This document shows, one piece after another, positions 8,389-16,326 of a stretch of DNA of 51,796 bases; positions within the stretch are counted from its first letter, which is position 1, and the number at the start of each line of letters is the position of its first letter. The notes under the pieces were generated by a model. That model was not told where the DNA came from, made no database searches, and was given only the letters and a program-made list of their open reading frames with translations. Both the position numbers and the translations under genes were made by a program. The DNA is from Actinomycetota bacterium (lineage in GTDB: Bacteria; Actinomycetota; Acidimicrobiia; Acidimicrobiales; Microtrichaceae): positions 1 through 51,796 of the forward strand of contig VGBZ01000016.1 in assembly GCA_016870275.1 (NCBI GenBank). Direction: 5' to 3'.

Positions 8389-10095
8389 TCAGCCGGCGCG
8401 TCGCAGCCACTTGCGGCCGTGGTCGAGCCGCCGTTGCAGCTGCTCGACGGTCGCCTCGGAGATTCTGCGGACCCCCGCCAGACGGTTCAGCTCGGCGTTG
8501 ACGCTCGGATGGCTCCACCCAGTGGAGCGCACCAACTCCTTGGCGACGTCCGCATTCAGATCGCGCAGACGGATGCGCTGCTCGCGCACGCTGGGCTCGG
8601 GCGCACCGTCACCGCCCTCATCACCACCCGCCGCAACGGCCGCAGTCCCACCATTCGGCAACGGCGGGGGGAGCAACACCAACTCCACGCCCTCGGGTTC
8701 GACGCCATCCACTGCCCCGTCCTCCGCATCGCCGAACACGCCCGGGGCCACGGCGTCGGCCCCGCTCCGGGCCGTCGCCTCATCGGCAGCCAGCGCCACC
8801 GAGCCGATCACCGAGAACAGGCTCATCTGCTCGCCCTCACCGAGCGACGCGTCATCGAGGCCGGCCGAGGGGCCCTCAGCGCGCTCGGCCCGCCGGTGCA
8901 GGCTGTGCCGCCGCAACTCGACCAGCTCGGCGGAGTACCGGCGCAGCCGCGGGTCGTCGGGCAGGAACACGAAGGCCCGCTGGTCCCGAACACCTCTCAC
9001 GTGGCGCACGACACGTCCGACGGCCTGGCGGAAGAACAGCTCGGTGGTGGTCGTCGTGGCGAACACGGCGATCCGCAGCCGGGGCAGGTCCACCCCCTCG
9101 CTGACCATGCGCACCGCCACGATCCACGGCTCCGTGCCGTTGGTGAACTCGGCGATGCGGGCCGAGGCATCGGGGTCGTCGGAGGTGGCCACCACAGCGG
9201 GCACCCGTCGGCTCCGGAGCAGCTCGGCGATGCCGACGGCGTGGGCCTGGTCCATGGCGATGACGAGCCCGCCGGCCGTCGGGTCGGTGCGCCGCAGCGT
9301 GACGAGCCGCTCGTGCGCCTGCTCGAGCACGATCGGCAGCCAGTCCCCCTCCAGACTCAATGCGGTGCGCAGCCGCTGGTTGGCCCGCTCCCGGGAGAGC
9401 TCGTCGTCGAAGGTGGCGGCCACCACCTCCCCGTCGGGCGCCACCCACTCCATGAACCCGTTGATGCGGGGGAAGTACACGGGGCGCACCACGCCCCGGT
9501 CGGCGAGCGCCTCGCCGTAGCCGTACTCGTAGTCGGCGCGTGCCTCGTCGAGGTGGTAGTCGACGAAGGGGATGGCGGACGTGTCCGAGCGGAACGGCGT
9601 GCCCGACAGCGACAGCCGCCGGGCGGCGCCCTCGAACGCCTCGAGCACGGCGCTCCCCCACGCTCGGTCGTCGCCGGAGTGGTGGATCTCGTCGAGCACC
9701 ACGAAGGCACCGCGGGCCAGCCGGGCGAGCGCGGCGGAGGACGTGGCGACCTGCTGGTACGTGGTGACGATGCCGTGCATGTCCGCCGGGAGGACTCCGT
9801 CGCGCGCCGACCACTCCGGCTCGAGGTGCAGCCCGAACCGCAGCGCAGCCGCCGCCCACTGGTGCTTCAGGTGCTGGGTCGGGGCCACCACCACGAGGCG
9901 TCGGCCGGGGTGCTCGGCGAGGTCCTGGACCGCAGCAGCGAGGGCGAACGTGGTCTTGCCGGCCCCGGGTGTCGCGACGGCGAGGAAGTCCGGCCGAGCG
10001 CAGTTCCCAAGCGCGTCCAGCGCCTCGGACTGCCAGGGCCGCAAGCGAATCCGGGTCGGTCGGGGGACGACCGCCCCACCCCGGCGCCGATCCAT
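8389..10095 (-). CDS. DEAD/DEAH-box superfamily II helicase (XPB/ResIII-like)
   Basis: This is a 568-residue SF2 ATP-dependent helicase or translocase. Motifs in order: LRPWQSEALDAL (Q-like, around residue 18), Walker A ATPGAGKTTFALAAA (around 43), motif II VLDEIHHSGDD (around 135), motif III LSLSGTPFRSD (around 165), and motif VI QAVGRVVRHVRG (around 360). The arrangement is that of the type-III-restriction/XPB branch. The C-terminal 150 residues contain an acidic/Gly-rich linker and a short helical region (HPSVNAELNRLAGVRRISEA). DNA repair or restriction-like DNA remodelling is likely; no nuclease domain is seen. The ATG at 10095 overlaps the stop of a short upstream ORF. Confidence 0.9.
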   Translation of the reverse strand: MDRRRGGAVVPRPTRIRLRPWQSEALDALGNCARPDFLAVATPGAGKTTFALAAAVQDLAEHPGRRLVVVAPTQHLKHQWAAAALRFGLHLEPEWSARDGVLPADMHGIVTTYQQVATSSAALARLARGAFVVLDEIHHSGDDRAWGSAVLEAFEGAARRLSLSGTPFRSDTSAIPFVDYHLDEARADYEYGYGEALADRGVVRPVYFPRINGFMEWVAPDGEVVAATFDDELSRERANQRLRTALSLEGDWLPIVLEQAHERLVTLRRTDPTAGGLVIAMDQAHAVGIAELLRSRRVPAVVATSDDPDASARIAEFTNGTEPWIVAVRMVSEGVDLPRLRIAVFATTTTTELFFRQAVGRVVRHVRGVRDQRAFVFLPDDPRLRRYSAELVELRRHSLHRRAERAEGPSAGLDDASLGEGEQMSLFSVIGSVALAADEATARSGADAVAPGVFGDAEDGAVDGVEPEGVELVLLPPPLPNGGTAAVAAGGDEGGDGAPEPSVREQRIRLRDLNADVAKELVRSTGWSHPSVNAELNRLAGVRRISEATVEQLQRRLDHGRKWLRRAG

Positions 10096-10121
10096 CAGCG
10101 CGATCCGGGAACGGGGGGCAT
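10095..10121 (-). CDS. 8-codon upstream ORF overlapping the helicase start
   Basis: ATG 10121-10119 opens MPPVPGSR and stops at TGA 10097-10095, whose last base is the first base of the helicase ATG (TGATG). A -10 box, TAAGGT, lies 10 nt upstream (10137-10132), so the transcript would carry only a few bases before this ATG. This arrangement would couple helicase translation to the short ORF. It is inferred only from layout. Confidence 0.35.
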   Translation of the reverse strand: MPPVPGSR

Positions 10122-10130
10122 GGCGGCCGG

Positions 10131-10137
10131 TACCTTA
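10131..10137. promoter_or_regulatory. Overlapping divergent -10 boxes for P450 and helicase
   Basis: On the plus strand, TACCTT (10131-10136) is 6 nt before the P450 GTG at 10143, the spacing expected for a leaderless transcript. On the minus strand, TAAGGT (10137-10132) occupies almost the same bases and points to the helicase side. The two promoters would exclude each other. Confidence 0.5.
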
Positions 10138-10142
10138 GGAGC

Positions 10143-11405
10143 GTGTCCGCACCCAACGAAGCCATCGAGCAGATGATCGACATCGAGTGGTGGGGCCACG
10201 GCTCCGACGCCAGGGCCGGAGCCTGGCGATCACTCCGGGACGACGCCCCGGTGACGTTCAGTCCCGAGGCCGAGATCCCCGGGTTTCCCGCAGGTCCCGG
10301 TTTCTGGTCGATCACCCGCATGGCCGACGTGATGGCGGTCTCGCGTCAACCAGATCTCTTCTGCTCGGGCCTGGGAACCAACATCCCCGACCTGCCCATC
10401 GAGATCGCCGAGTTCTTCGGCTCGATGATCAACATGGACGACCCCAAGCACACTCGGCTCCGTCGCATCGTCAACCGTTCGTTCACTCCGCGCATGGTGA
10501 GCCGGATCGACGAGGACGTCAGGCGCAAGGCGCGATCGATCGTCGCCCGGGTGGCGCCGAAGGGCTCGTGTGATGTGGTCACCGAGATCGCCGCACCGCT
10601 GCCGCTCGAGATCATCTGCGAGATGATGGGCATCCCCCACGAACAGTGGCAACGCGTGTTCGAACTCACCAACGTGATCCTCGGCGACATCAACTCCACT
10701 CCCGACATCGGGGTTCTCATGGCCGCTGCTGTGGAGATGGCCGAACTCGCCCGCGCCGTCGGCGAAGACCGACTCGCCGCACCGCAGGACGACCTGGTCT
10801 CGGCGATGATGCACGCCGAGGTCGACGGCGAAGCGCTCCAACCCATGGAGATGGCGAGCTTCTTCATCCTGCTGGCCGCCGCCGGCAACGAGACCACCCG
10901 CAACGCCATCACCCATGGACTTCGGCTCCTCACGCAGCATCCCGAGCAGCGAGCCATCTGGATCGCCGACACCGAGGCGATCTCACCCACTGCCGTCGAG
11001 GAGATCGTCCGGTACGCCACCCCGGTGATCCACTTCCGGCGTACTGCCACCGCCGACACCAGCATCGGCGACGTCGAGATCGCCGAGGGCGACAAGGTCG
11101 TCATGTGGTACGAGTCAGCCAATCGTGACGAGCGGACCTTCAGCGAACCCGATGCGTTCGACGTCACCCGAGCACCGAACGAACACGTCGGCTTCGGGGC
11201 GGGCGGTCCCCACTTCTGCCTGGGTGCCAACCTCGCCCGACGCGAGATCCGGGTGATGTTCGAGGAACTGTTCCGCTGGATCCCCGACATCGCCGTGACC
11301 GGCGAACCCACATGGCTCCGCTCACCGTTCATCCACGGAATCACCGCACTGCCGGCGGAGTTCACCCCGGCCGAGGTTCCGGACTCGGCGCTCGCCGAGT
11401 CCTGA
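10143..11405 (+). CDS. Cytochrome P450 (CYP125/CYP142-like)
   Basis: This is a 420-residue haem monooxygenase of bacterial class. The I-helix oxygen-activation motif is AAAGNETTRNAITHGL, with E-T-T rather than D-T-T, as in the CYP125/CYP124/CYP142 steroid-oxidising group. The K-helix has EEIVRYATPVIHFRRTA, and the haem-binding loop is FGAGGPHFCLGANLARRE with Cys359 as thiolate ligand. The phrase INMDDPKHTRLRRIVNRSFT is also typical of that group. Sterol side-chain or other lipid hydroxylation is inferred. GTG 10143 is chosen because it follows TACCTT by 6 nt. The NTF2-like and barrel-like genes follow on the same strand. Confidence 0.9.
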   Translation: MSAPNEAIEQMIDIEWWGHGSDARAGAWRSLRDDAPVTFSPEAEIPGFPAGPGFWSITRMADVMAVSRQPDLFCSGLGTNIPDLPIEIAEFFGSMINMDDPKHTRLRRIVNRSFTPRMVSRIDEDVRRKARSIVARVAPKGSCDVVTEIAAPLPLEIICEMMGIPHEQWQRVFELTNVILGDINSTPDIGVLMAAAVEMAELARAVGEDRLAAPQDDLVSAMMHAEVDGEALQPMEMASFFILLAAAGNETTRNAITHGLRLLTQHPEQRAIWIADTEAISPTAVEEIVRYATPVIHFRRTATADTSIGDVEIAEGDKVVMWYESANRDERTFSEPDAFDVTRAPNEHVGFGAGGPHFCLGANLARREIRVMFEELFRWIPDIAVTGEPTWLRSPFIHGITALPAEFTPAEVPDSALAES

Positions 11406-11437
11406 GACCAGCAACCTGCAACCTGCGAGACTGAACC

Positions 11438-11860
11438 GTGCCCCAACTCCCCGAACATTTCCCCTCCCATCCGGCTCGTGACGCATCGCTGCGCTCCATG
11501 GAGGCGGTCGAAACTGGTGATCGCAGTGGCTGGCTCGCCCTGTTCGCCGATGACGCCGTGGTTGAGGACCCGATCGGCCCGTCGCCGTTCGACACCAACG
11601 GAACGGGTCACCACGGTCGAGAGGCGATCGCCGCGTTCTACGACAACGTGATCGCTCCGAACGAGTCGGTGAGGTTCACCATCGAGCGTTCACACGCCGC
11701 CGGGTCCGAGGTCGCCAACGTCGGGACGATCAGCACCACGCTCCCGGATGGAGGCGGAACGGTCCACACAGACCTGGTGGCCACCTACCGGATCGGCGAC
11801 GACGGTCGCGTTGTGGCGCTCCGCGCCTACTGGTCACTCGACGAGATGAGGTTCGACTGA
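11438..11860 (+). CDS. NTF2-like / SnoaL-like protein
   Basis: This is a 140-residue single-domain protein of the NTF2 fold, the cone-shaped fold of ketosteroid isomerases and SnoaL cyclases. It contains ASLRSMEAVETGDRSGWLAL followed by FADDAVVEDPIG, and later GREAIAAFYDNVI, the usual order for this fold. It ends with VATYRIGDDGRVVALRAYWS. Whether it isomerises, dehydrates or only binds a ligand cannot be read off. It lies 32 bp after the P450 and 1 bp before the next gene, so a shared role in steroid-like substrate metabolism is a fair inference. Confidence 0.8.
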   Translation: MPQLPEHFPSHPARDASLRSMEAVETGDRSGWLALFADDAVVEDPIGPSPFDTNGTGHHGREAIAAFYDNVIAPNESVRFTIERSHAAGSEVANVGTISTTLPDGGGTVHTDLVATYRIGDDGRVVALRAYWSLDEMRFD

Positions 11861-11861
11861 G

Positions 11862-12701
11862 ATGGATCCCTGTGGCAACGACGCCGACGTGCGCGTCGGA
11901 TCGATGCTCTACACGCTCGTCGATCCCTCGGTCGGCCACGAGGTGGCGTACAACCGGTGGTACGAACGGGATCACTTCTACGCCGGGTGTCTCATCGGCC
12001 CGTGGTTGTTCGCCGGTCGACGCTGGGTCGCCACCCGGCAACTGAAGGACCTGCGGTTCCCGAACGACGCACCCGACGACGCAGCCGTCGCCCGGCCAGT
12101 GGATGCCGGCTCGTACCTCGCCACCTACTTCATCCATGCAGGGCACGAGGCCGAGCACTGGGCGTGGGCCAACCCGCAGGTGTTCGAGCTCTACGAGAAT
12201 GATCGCGGGTTCGCTGAACGGCACCACGCCCACACCTCGCTCTACTTCACCACCGGGTCGAGCCACCGTGATCCGGACGGCGTTCCAGCGCACATCGCCC
12301 TCGACCATCCCTACTCGGGTTTGGTGAGCCTCCACGTCGATCGCGAGGGCGACACCTCCCACGGCGACCTCGTGGAGTGGTTCGATCAGACAACCGCTCC
12401 GGCCCTCTTCGGCGATGCACCCGATGGCTCGCCCTCGCCTGTCGACCTCGTGTTGCACTGGCGGCCGATCATCCCCAAGGGCGACGCTGGCAACGCCCCC
12501 ATGGACCTCGGCACCAGTCCCGGGACGCGAACCCGGAGCATGATCCTGGCGTTCACCACCACAGACCCATCGACGTGTTGGGATCGTTTCGTTGATCTCG
12601 GCGACCGGATCGACGAGTCGGGGCTCGCCACTGTCCGTCTTGCGGCGCCGTTCATCCCCACGATCCCCGGGACCGATCGCTACACCGACCAGCTCTGGTG
12701 A
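11862..12701 (+). CDS. Conserved hypothetical protein, possible alpha/beta-barrel fold
   Basis: The product has 279 residues, is soluble, and has no signal peptide. The N-terminal half (MLYTLVDPSVGHEVAYNRWY, then ERDHFYAGCLIGPWLFAGRR) has the YNRWYERDHF look of dimeric alpha/beta-barrel (EthD/ABM-like) proteins. A second region (HIALDHPYSGLVSLHVDREG) may be a duplicated barrel half. The function is unknown. ATG 11862 follows the previous stop after one base, so it is co-translated with the NTF2-like protein and P450. Its 3' end overlaps the convergent hydrolase gene by 22 bp. Confidence 0.6.
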   Translation: MDPCGNDADVRVGSMLYTLVDPSVGHEVAYNRWYERDHFYAGCLIGPWLFAGRRWVATRQLKDLRFPNDAPDDAAVARPVDAGSYLATYFIHAGHEAEHWAWANPQVFELYENDRGFAERHHAHTSLYFTTGSSHRDPDGVPAHIALDHPYSGLVSLHVDREGDTSHGDLVEWFDQTTAPALFGDAPDGSPSPVDLVLHWRPIIPKGDAGNAPMDLGTSPGTRTRSMILAFTTTDPSTCWDRFVDLGDRIDESGLATVRLAAPFIPTIPGTDRYTDQLW

Positions 12702-13348
12702 GTTGGGGCGTGCTCGGCGAGGAACATCAGCGTCCGCTCCCACGCCAACGCTGAAGCCGCCTCGTCAGCCGGTCCAGCGGGGGTGTCCTGTGCGAACCAG
12801 TGTCCGGTGCCCTCGTAGCGGTGGAACTCCACGTGCTTGTCGAGCAGCATCAGGTGGGCCTGCATCTCGACGAGCTCGTCCTCTGTGACCAGCGGATCGG
12901 CTTCGGCGAAGTGGCCGAGTACCGGCGCGCGGAGCGCGTCGAAATCGATGTTCTGAGCGCCGTAGTAGGCCACGACGGCATCGACGGAGTCGGGTTGGCG
13001 GGTACCCAGCCACAATGCCCACGACGCTCCCATGGAGAACCCGACCACTGCGACCGGGGCTGTCGGGGCGGCGCTGTGTGCCCGGAGGGCGACGACGCTC
13101 GAGAGCACCAACGCCGCAGTGGCGTTGGGGTCGGTCTCGGCGAGAGCGTCACGGGCCGCATCGGCGTCGTCCGGGCGAACGCCGCCGAGCAGATCGGGTG
13201 CCAGAGCCGTGTAACCGGCGTCGGCGAGGCGTTCCACCACCGACTTCGTGGCAGCATCGAGCCCCCACCACGAGTGCAGGACGAGGACGCCGTGTCCAGG
13301 ACCGGTATCGGGGACCACGAGATAAGCGCTGCCGGCACGATCAACCAC
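12680..13348 (-). CDS. Dienelactone hydrolase-family alpha/beta hydrolase
   Basis: This is a 222-residue dienelactone-hydrolase-like protein. The nucleophile elbow is VVGFSMGASWAL, with Ser105 where classical dienelactone hydrolases use Cys. Asp in HFAEADPLVTEDEL and His in YEGTGHWFA complete the likely triad. The early segment GHGVLVLHSWWGLDAATKSV is the family's oxyanion region. It would hydrolyse an ester or lactone in the cytoplasm. The start is GTG 13348, and the gene is divergent from parA with 44 bp between them. Confidence 0.85.
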   Translation of the reverse strand: MVDRAGSAYLVVPDTGPGHGVLVLHSWWGLDAATKSVVERLADAGYTALAPDLLGGVRPDDADAARDALAETDPNATAALVLSSVVALRAHSAAPTAPVAVVGFSMGASWALWLGTRQPDSVDAVVAYYGAQNIDFDALRAPVLGHFAEADPLVTEDELVEMQAHLMLLDKHVEFHRYEGTGHWFAQDTPAGPADEAASALAWERTLMFLAEHAPTHQSWSV

Positions 13349-13392
13349 GCCCTCAGGGTGTCACGCGGACCTCAGCGTGGGAGGATCACCCC

Positions 13393-14190
13393 GTGACGAC
13401 CGTGTCCGTGCTCAACCAGAAGGGCGGAGTCGGCAAGACGACGGTCGTCCTCGGACTCGCTGCTGCAGCGCAACGACGGGGCGACCGGACGCTCGTCATC
13501 GACCTCGACCCGCAGGGCAGCGCCGGGTGGGCCATGGGCGTGGAGGCCGACGACGACCACCTCGCCATCGGCGACGTCCTCCGTACCGGCGATCCGAGAG
13601 TGGCAGCGACAGCAACGGTCCGTTCGGGATGGGGCGACGGAGTGGACGTACTGCCTGCGAGCCGGAACCTGATCGAACGCGAGTCGGATCTCGTCACCAG
13701 CGAGGATCCCGAGCGACTCCGACGGGCGCTCGGCCAGCTCGTCGCCGACTACCGAACCGTGCTCGTCGACTGTGCCCCATCGCTCGGACCGACCACACAG
13801 TCCGGGCTCGTGGCCTCCGACGGTGTGCTGCTCGTCGCTGAGCTATCGGCGCTGTCACTCCGTGGGGCCGATGCCGTGGTCGACACGATCGAGAGCATCG
13901 GAGATGCGCTCCACCCGGGACTCGGACTGTTCGGCACGATCGTCAACCGGGCACCATCGGTGTCGACCGAGGCGGAACGCCAGCTCGTGGCGTTGGAGCA
14001 TCATCTGGGACGGGGCACGGTGTGGCGGCCGTTCATCCCCCAGCGGGCAGCACTCAACGAGGCGGTCGGCCGGCGGTGCCCGATCCAGGATCTCGGTCGC
14101 AAGGCCGGACCGATCGTGGCGATCTTCGATGTGCTCTACGACCGGTTGCTCGGCACTGCGGCGGACCTGGCGCCGGAGACTCCTGAGTGA
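13393..14190 (+). CDS. ParA/Soj-family ATPase (orphan)
   Basis: This is a 265-residue deviant-Walker ParA/MinD-type ATPase. KGGVGKTT at residues 10-17 contains the signature lysine before the GxGKT core. TLVIDLDPQGSAGW is the A' motif and VLVDCAPSLGPTTQSGLVAS the B region. The C-terminal IVNRAPSVSTEAERQLVALE is typical of Soj. No parB-like gene or centromere-like repeat is seen nearby, so it is more likely an accessory ParA that positions some cargo than the chromosomal ParA. A good Shine-Dalgarno (GGGAGGA around 13379) precedes GTG 13393. The 3' end overlaps the convergent MFS gene by 55 bp. Confidence 0.88.
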   Translation: MTTVSVLNQKGGVGKTTVVLGLAAAAQRRGDRTLVIDLDPQGSAGWAMGVEADDDHLAIGDVLRTGDPRVAATATVRSGWGDGVDVLPASRNLIERESDLVTSEDPERLRRALGQLVADYRTVLVDCAPSLGPTTQSGLVASDGVLLVAELSALSLRGADAVVDTIESIGDALHPGLGLFGTIVNRAPSVSTEAERQLVALEHHLGRGTVWRPFIPQRAALNEAVGRRCPIQDLGRKAGPIVAIFDVLYDRLLGTAADLAPETPE

Positions 14191-15566
14191 CCCTCTGACG
14201 TCTCTGCGGTGAGTCGACCAGCGAGGCACGCCACGACAGCTGCCGCCAAGGTGCTCAACGCAAAGAGCCCGGCGAGCGGGGTGAGCAGATCAGCGCCGAG
14301 ACGGTCGCCGAGACCCACGATCGCACCGCCCACCCCGGTTCCGAGCGCAATCCCGAGGACGTCGTTGAGCTGAAGACTCGACGACGCCTCCCCCTCTCGG
14401 CCGGGCTCGGCGCCGGCGAGCGCCACACTCGACAGCGGCGCATAGCCCAGCCCCATCCCGAGTCCGGCCACAGCGGTCGCCACGAACCACACCACCACCG
14501 GCACGGCGTCGAACAGCGCCAGTGGCATCAACAGGTTGCCAGCAACCAGCACGACTCCGGCGAGCCGTTCGAGACGGGCAGGTCCCCACGGCGCATACCG
14601 ACGGGCCTGGATCCAGGCGCCGACTGTCCACGTGAGTGACCCGATCGCCAGGGCTGCGCCCGCCACGAACGTGCTGGTGTTCCGCACCGTGGTCATGGCG
14701 AGTGAGACGTAGACGCTGGCGGAGAAGAAGGCGAACGTCAGCACTCCACGGATGAGCACCGCCGCCGGCAGCCCCGGTTCAGCACGGGCTGCGCCTGCGG
14801 GCAGCAGTCGACCGAGCGCCGGCAGCCCCAGGCCCAGGCCACACGCCACCCCACCGACTGCGGCGATCGGCGAACCAGCACTCAAGCCGGCGAGCAGAGC
14901 GGTACAACCCACCACGAGCATGGCCACCCGAGTCAGCGGGAGCGCCTCGTGAACCTCCGCCGGATCACCCGAGACGCCCCGGATCGACACTGCCGCAAGT
15001 CCGGCGGCGAGCACCGTCACCGGGACCAATCCCAGGAACACCCATCGCCAACCAACGGTCTCTGCCACAGCCGACGCCACCAAGGGCGCCACCAGCGACG
15101 GTACGACCCATGCCGTGGACATGATCGCAAAGACCCGGGGGCGATCCTCCGGCGGGAAGCCGCGAGCCACACACACGTAGGCGACCGCCGGGCCGACGCC
15201 GGCACCGATGCCCTGCAGGAAACGTCCGAGGATGAGCACCGGCATGGTCGGCGCCAGTCCACCGACGACCAGACCGACGGTGAAGATCCCCAGGCCGATC
15301 AGCAACGGAACGATCGGGTGGACCCGATCGGCTGAGCGGCCGCCGACGACGATGCCGAGCAGGTCGCCGATGAAGAACGCCGAGAACGTCCAGCCGTAGA
15401 GCCACAGGTCCCCGAGATCCCGCTCGACGAGCGGCATGACCGTCGAGATGGCCATCGACTCGATGGCCACGACCGTGACCAGACAGACGATCCCGACGAG
15501 CAGCAGCCGCCGAGCCGCCGGCGACTCGGGATGAGAGCTGATGGTGACCTGAACGGCCGCGCTCAG
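14136..15566 (-). CDS. MFS transporter (DHA2/EmrB-like exporter)
   Basis: This is an MFS permease of about 476 residues with 12-14 hydrophobic segments. After TM1 (LLLVGIVCLVTVVAIESMAI) comes STVMPLVERDLGDLWLYGWT, the drug:H+ antiporter N-terminal signature. GGRSADRVHP is motif A and LGRFLQGIGAGVGPAVAYV matches motif C-like exporters. The start is difficult: there is no ATG/GTG near the expected N-terminus. A CTG at 15566-15564 overlaps the SOD stop as CTGA, mirroring the GTGA overlaps elsewhere, and is preferred here; TTG 15596 and ATC 15542 are alternatives. It is co-directional with, and directly downstream of, the SOD gene. Confidence 0.8.
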   Translation of the reverse strand: MSAAVQVTISSHPESPAARRLLLVGIVCLVTVVAIESMAISTVMPLVERDLGDLWLYGWTFSAFFIGDLLGIVVGGRSADRVHPIVPLLIGLGIFTVGLVVGGLAPTMPVLILGRFLQGIGAGVGPAVAYVCVARGFPPEDRPRVFAIMSTAWVVPSLVAPLVASAVAETVGWRWVFLGLVPVTVLAAGLAAVSIRGVSGDPAEVHEALPLTRVAMLVVGCTALLAGLSAGSPIAAVGGVACGLGLGLPALGRLLPAGAARAEPGLPAAVLIRGVLTFAFFSASVYVSLAMTTVRNTSTFVAGAALAIGSLTWTVGAWIQARRYAPWGPARLERLAGVVLVAGNLLMPLALFDAVPVVVWFVATAVAGLGMGLGYAPLSSVALAGAEPGREGEASSSLQLNDVLGIALGTGVGGAIVGLGDRLGADLLTPLAGLFALSTLAAAVVACLAGRLTAETSEGHSGVSGARSAAVPSNRS

Positions 15567-16144
15567 GCGGCGAGGTTCTCTGCCACGAAGTCCCAATTGG
15601 CGAGGCTGTCGAGGTAGGTGTTGATGTAGTTCGGCCGCGCATTGCGGTAGTCGATGTAGTAGGCGTGCTCCCACACGTCGATGGTGAGCAGCGCCTTGGC
15701 ACCGTGCTTGAGCGGCAGGTCGGCGTTGCTGGTCTTCATGATCTCCAAGCCCGAGCCGTTGTCCACCAGCCACGCCCAACCGCTGCCGAACTGCGTGGTG
15801 GCCGCCTCGACGAACTTCGCCCGGAACTCGTCGTAGGAACCGAATGCGGCATCGATGGCGTCGGCCACCTCACCCTCGGGTGCACCGCCACCGGTCGGGC
15901 TGAGCGAGTTCCAGTAGAAGGTGTGGTTCCAGACCTGGGCGGCGTTGTTGAACAGGCCACCGTCGGAGGACATGATCACGTCCTCGAGCGTGGCGTTCTC
16001 CAACTCGGTGCCCTCGACGAGCTTGTTGAGGTTCGTTACGTAGGTCTGGTGGTGCTTGCCGTAGTGGTACTCCAACGTCTCAGCCGAGATGTGCGGAGCG
16101 AGAGCGTCTTGGGCGTACGGCAGGGGCGGGAGTTCGAACGGCAT
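15563..16144 (-). CDS. sodB: Iron superoxide dismutase
   Basis: This is a 193-residue Fe/Mn-type superoxide dismutase that converts superoxide to hydrogen peroxide and oxygen in the cytoplasm. The metal ligands are visible: His27 in LEYHYGKHHQTYV, His74 in VWNHTFYWN, and Asp and His in DVWEHAYYIDYRN. Gln70 within FNNAAQVWNH is the position that marks iron rather than manganese enzymes. Length is normal. The start ATG 16144 is supported by AAAGGA about 7 nt upstream. Upstream, 16145-16280 is the divergent regulatory gap shared with the MauE-like gene. The MFS gene overlaps its stop. Confidence 0.95.
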   Translation of the reverse strand: MPFELPPLPYAQDALAPHISAETLEYHYGKHHQTYVTNLNKLVEGTELENATLEDVIMSSDGGLFNNAAQVWNHTFYWNSLSPTGGGAPEGEVADAIDAAFGSYDEFRAKFVEAATTQFGSGWAWLVDNGSGLEIMKTSNADLPLKHGAKALLTIDVWEHAYYIDYRNARPNYINTYLDSLANWDFVAENLAA

Positions 16145-16278
16145 GGTGATCCTTTGTTGTCGGTCGCTGTGTCGTGTGACAGTCGATGGAAGGTGTGGCT
16201 TGTTGAACGTGCGCTCGGCCTGTGGCGGGCACCATGTCGGACCGAAGCGCCGTCAGCGTACCCCCACCGACCGCACCC

Positions 16279-16284
16279 TACGAT
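16279..16284 (+). promoter_or_regulatory. -10 box (TACGAT) for MauE-like gene
   Basis: TACGAT ends 7 nt before the GTG at 16292, the spacing expected for a leaderless start. This favours the first of four possible in-frame starts. Confidence 0.5.
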
Positions 16285-16326
16285 CAGCGCTGTGGGGATC
16301 AGTGCCGTGGGGATCAGTGCCGTGGG
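16282..16326 (+). repeat. Three 15-bp tandem copies spanning the start codons of the MauE-like gene
   Basis: Copies at 16282-16296, 16297-16311 and 16312-16326 have the unit GATCAGTGCCGTGGG (the first has GCGCT for GTGCC). Each contains an in-frame GTG (16292, 16307, 16322), followed by ATG at 16328. Translated, they give VGISA pentapeptides at the N-terminus. Confidence 0.9.

Noticed and set aside
8419-10176. 585-residue open frame antisense to the SF2 helicase
   Set aside because: The helicase strand carries ordered motifs I-VI; the antisense product is rich in Arg/Gly/His with no recognisable domain.
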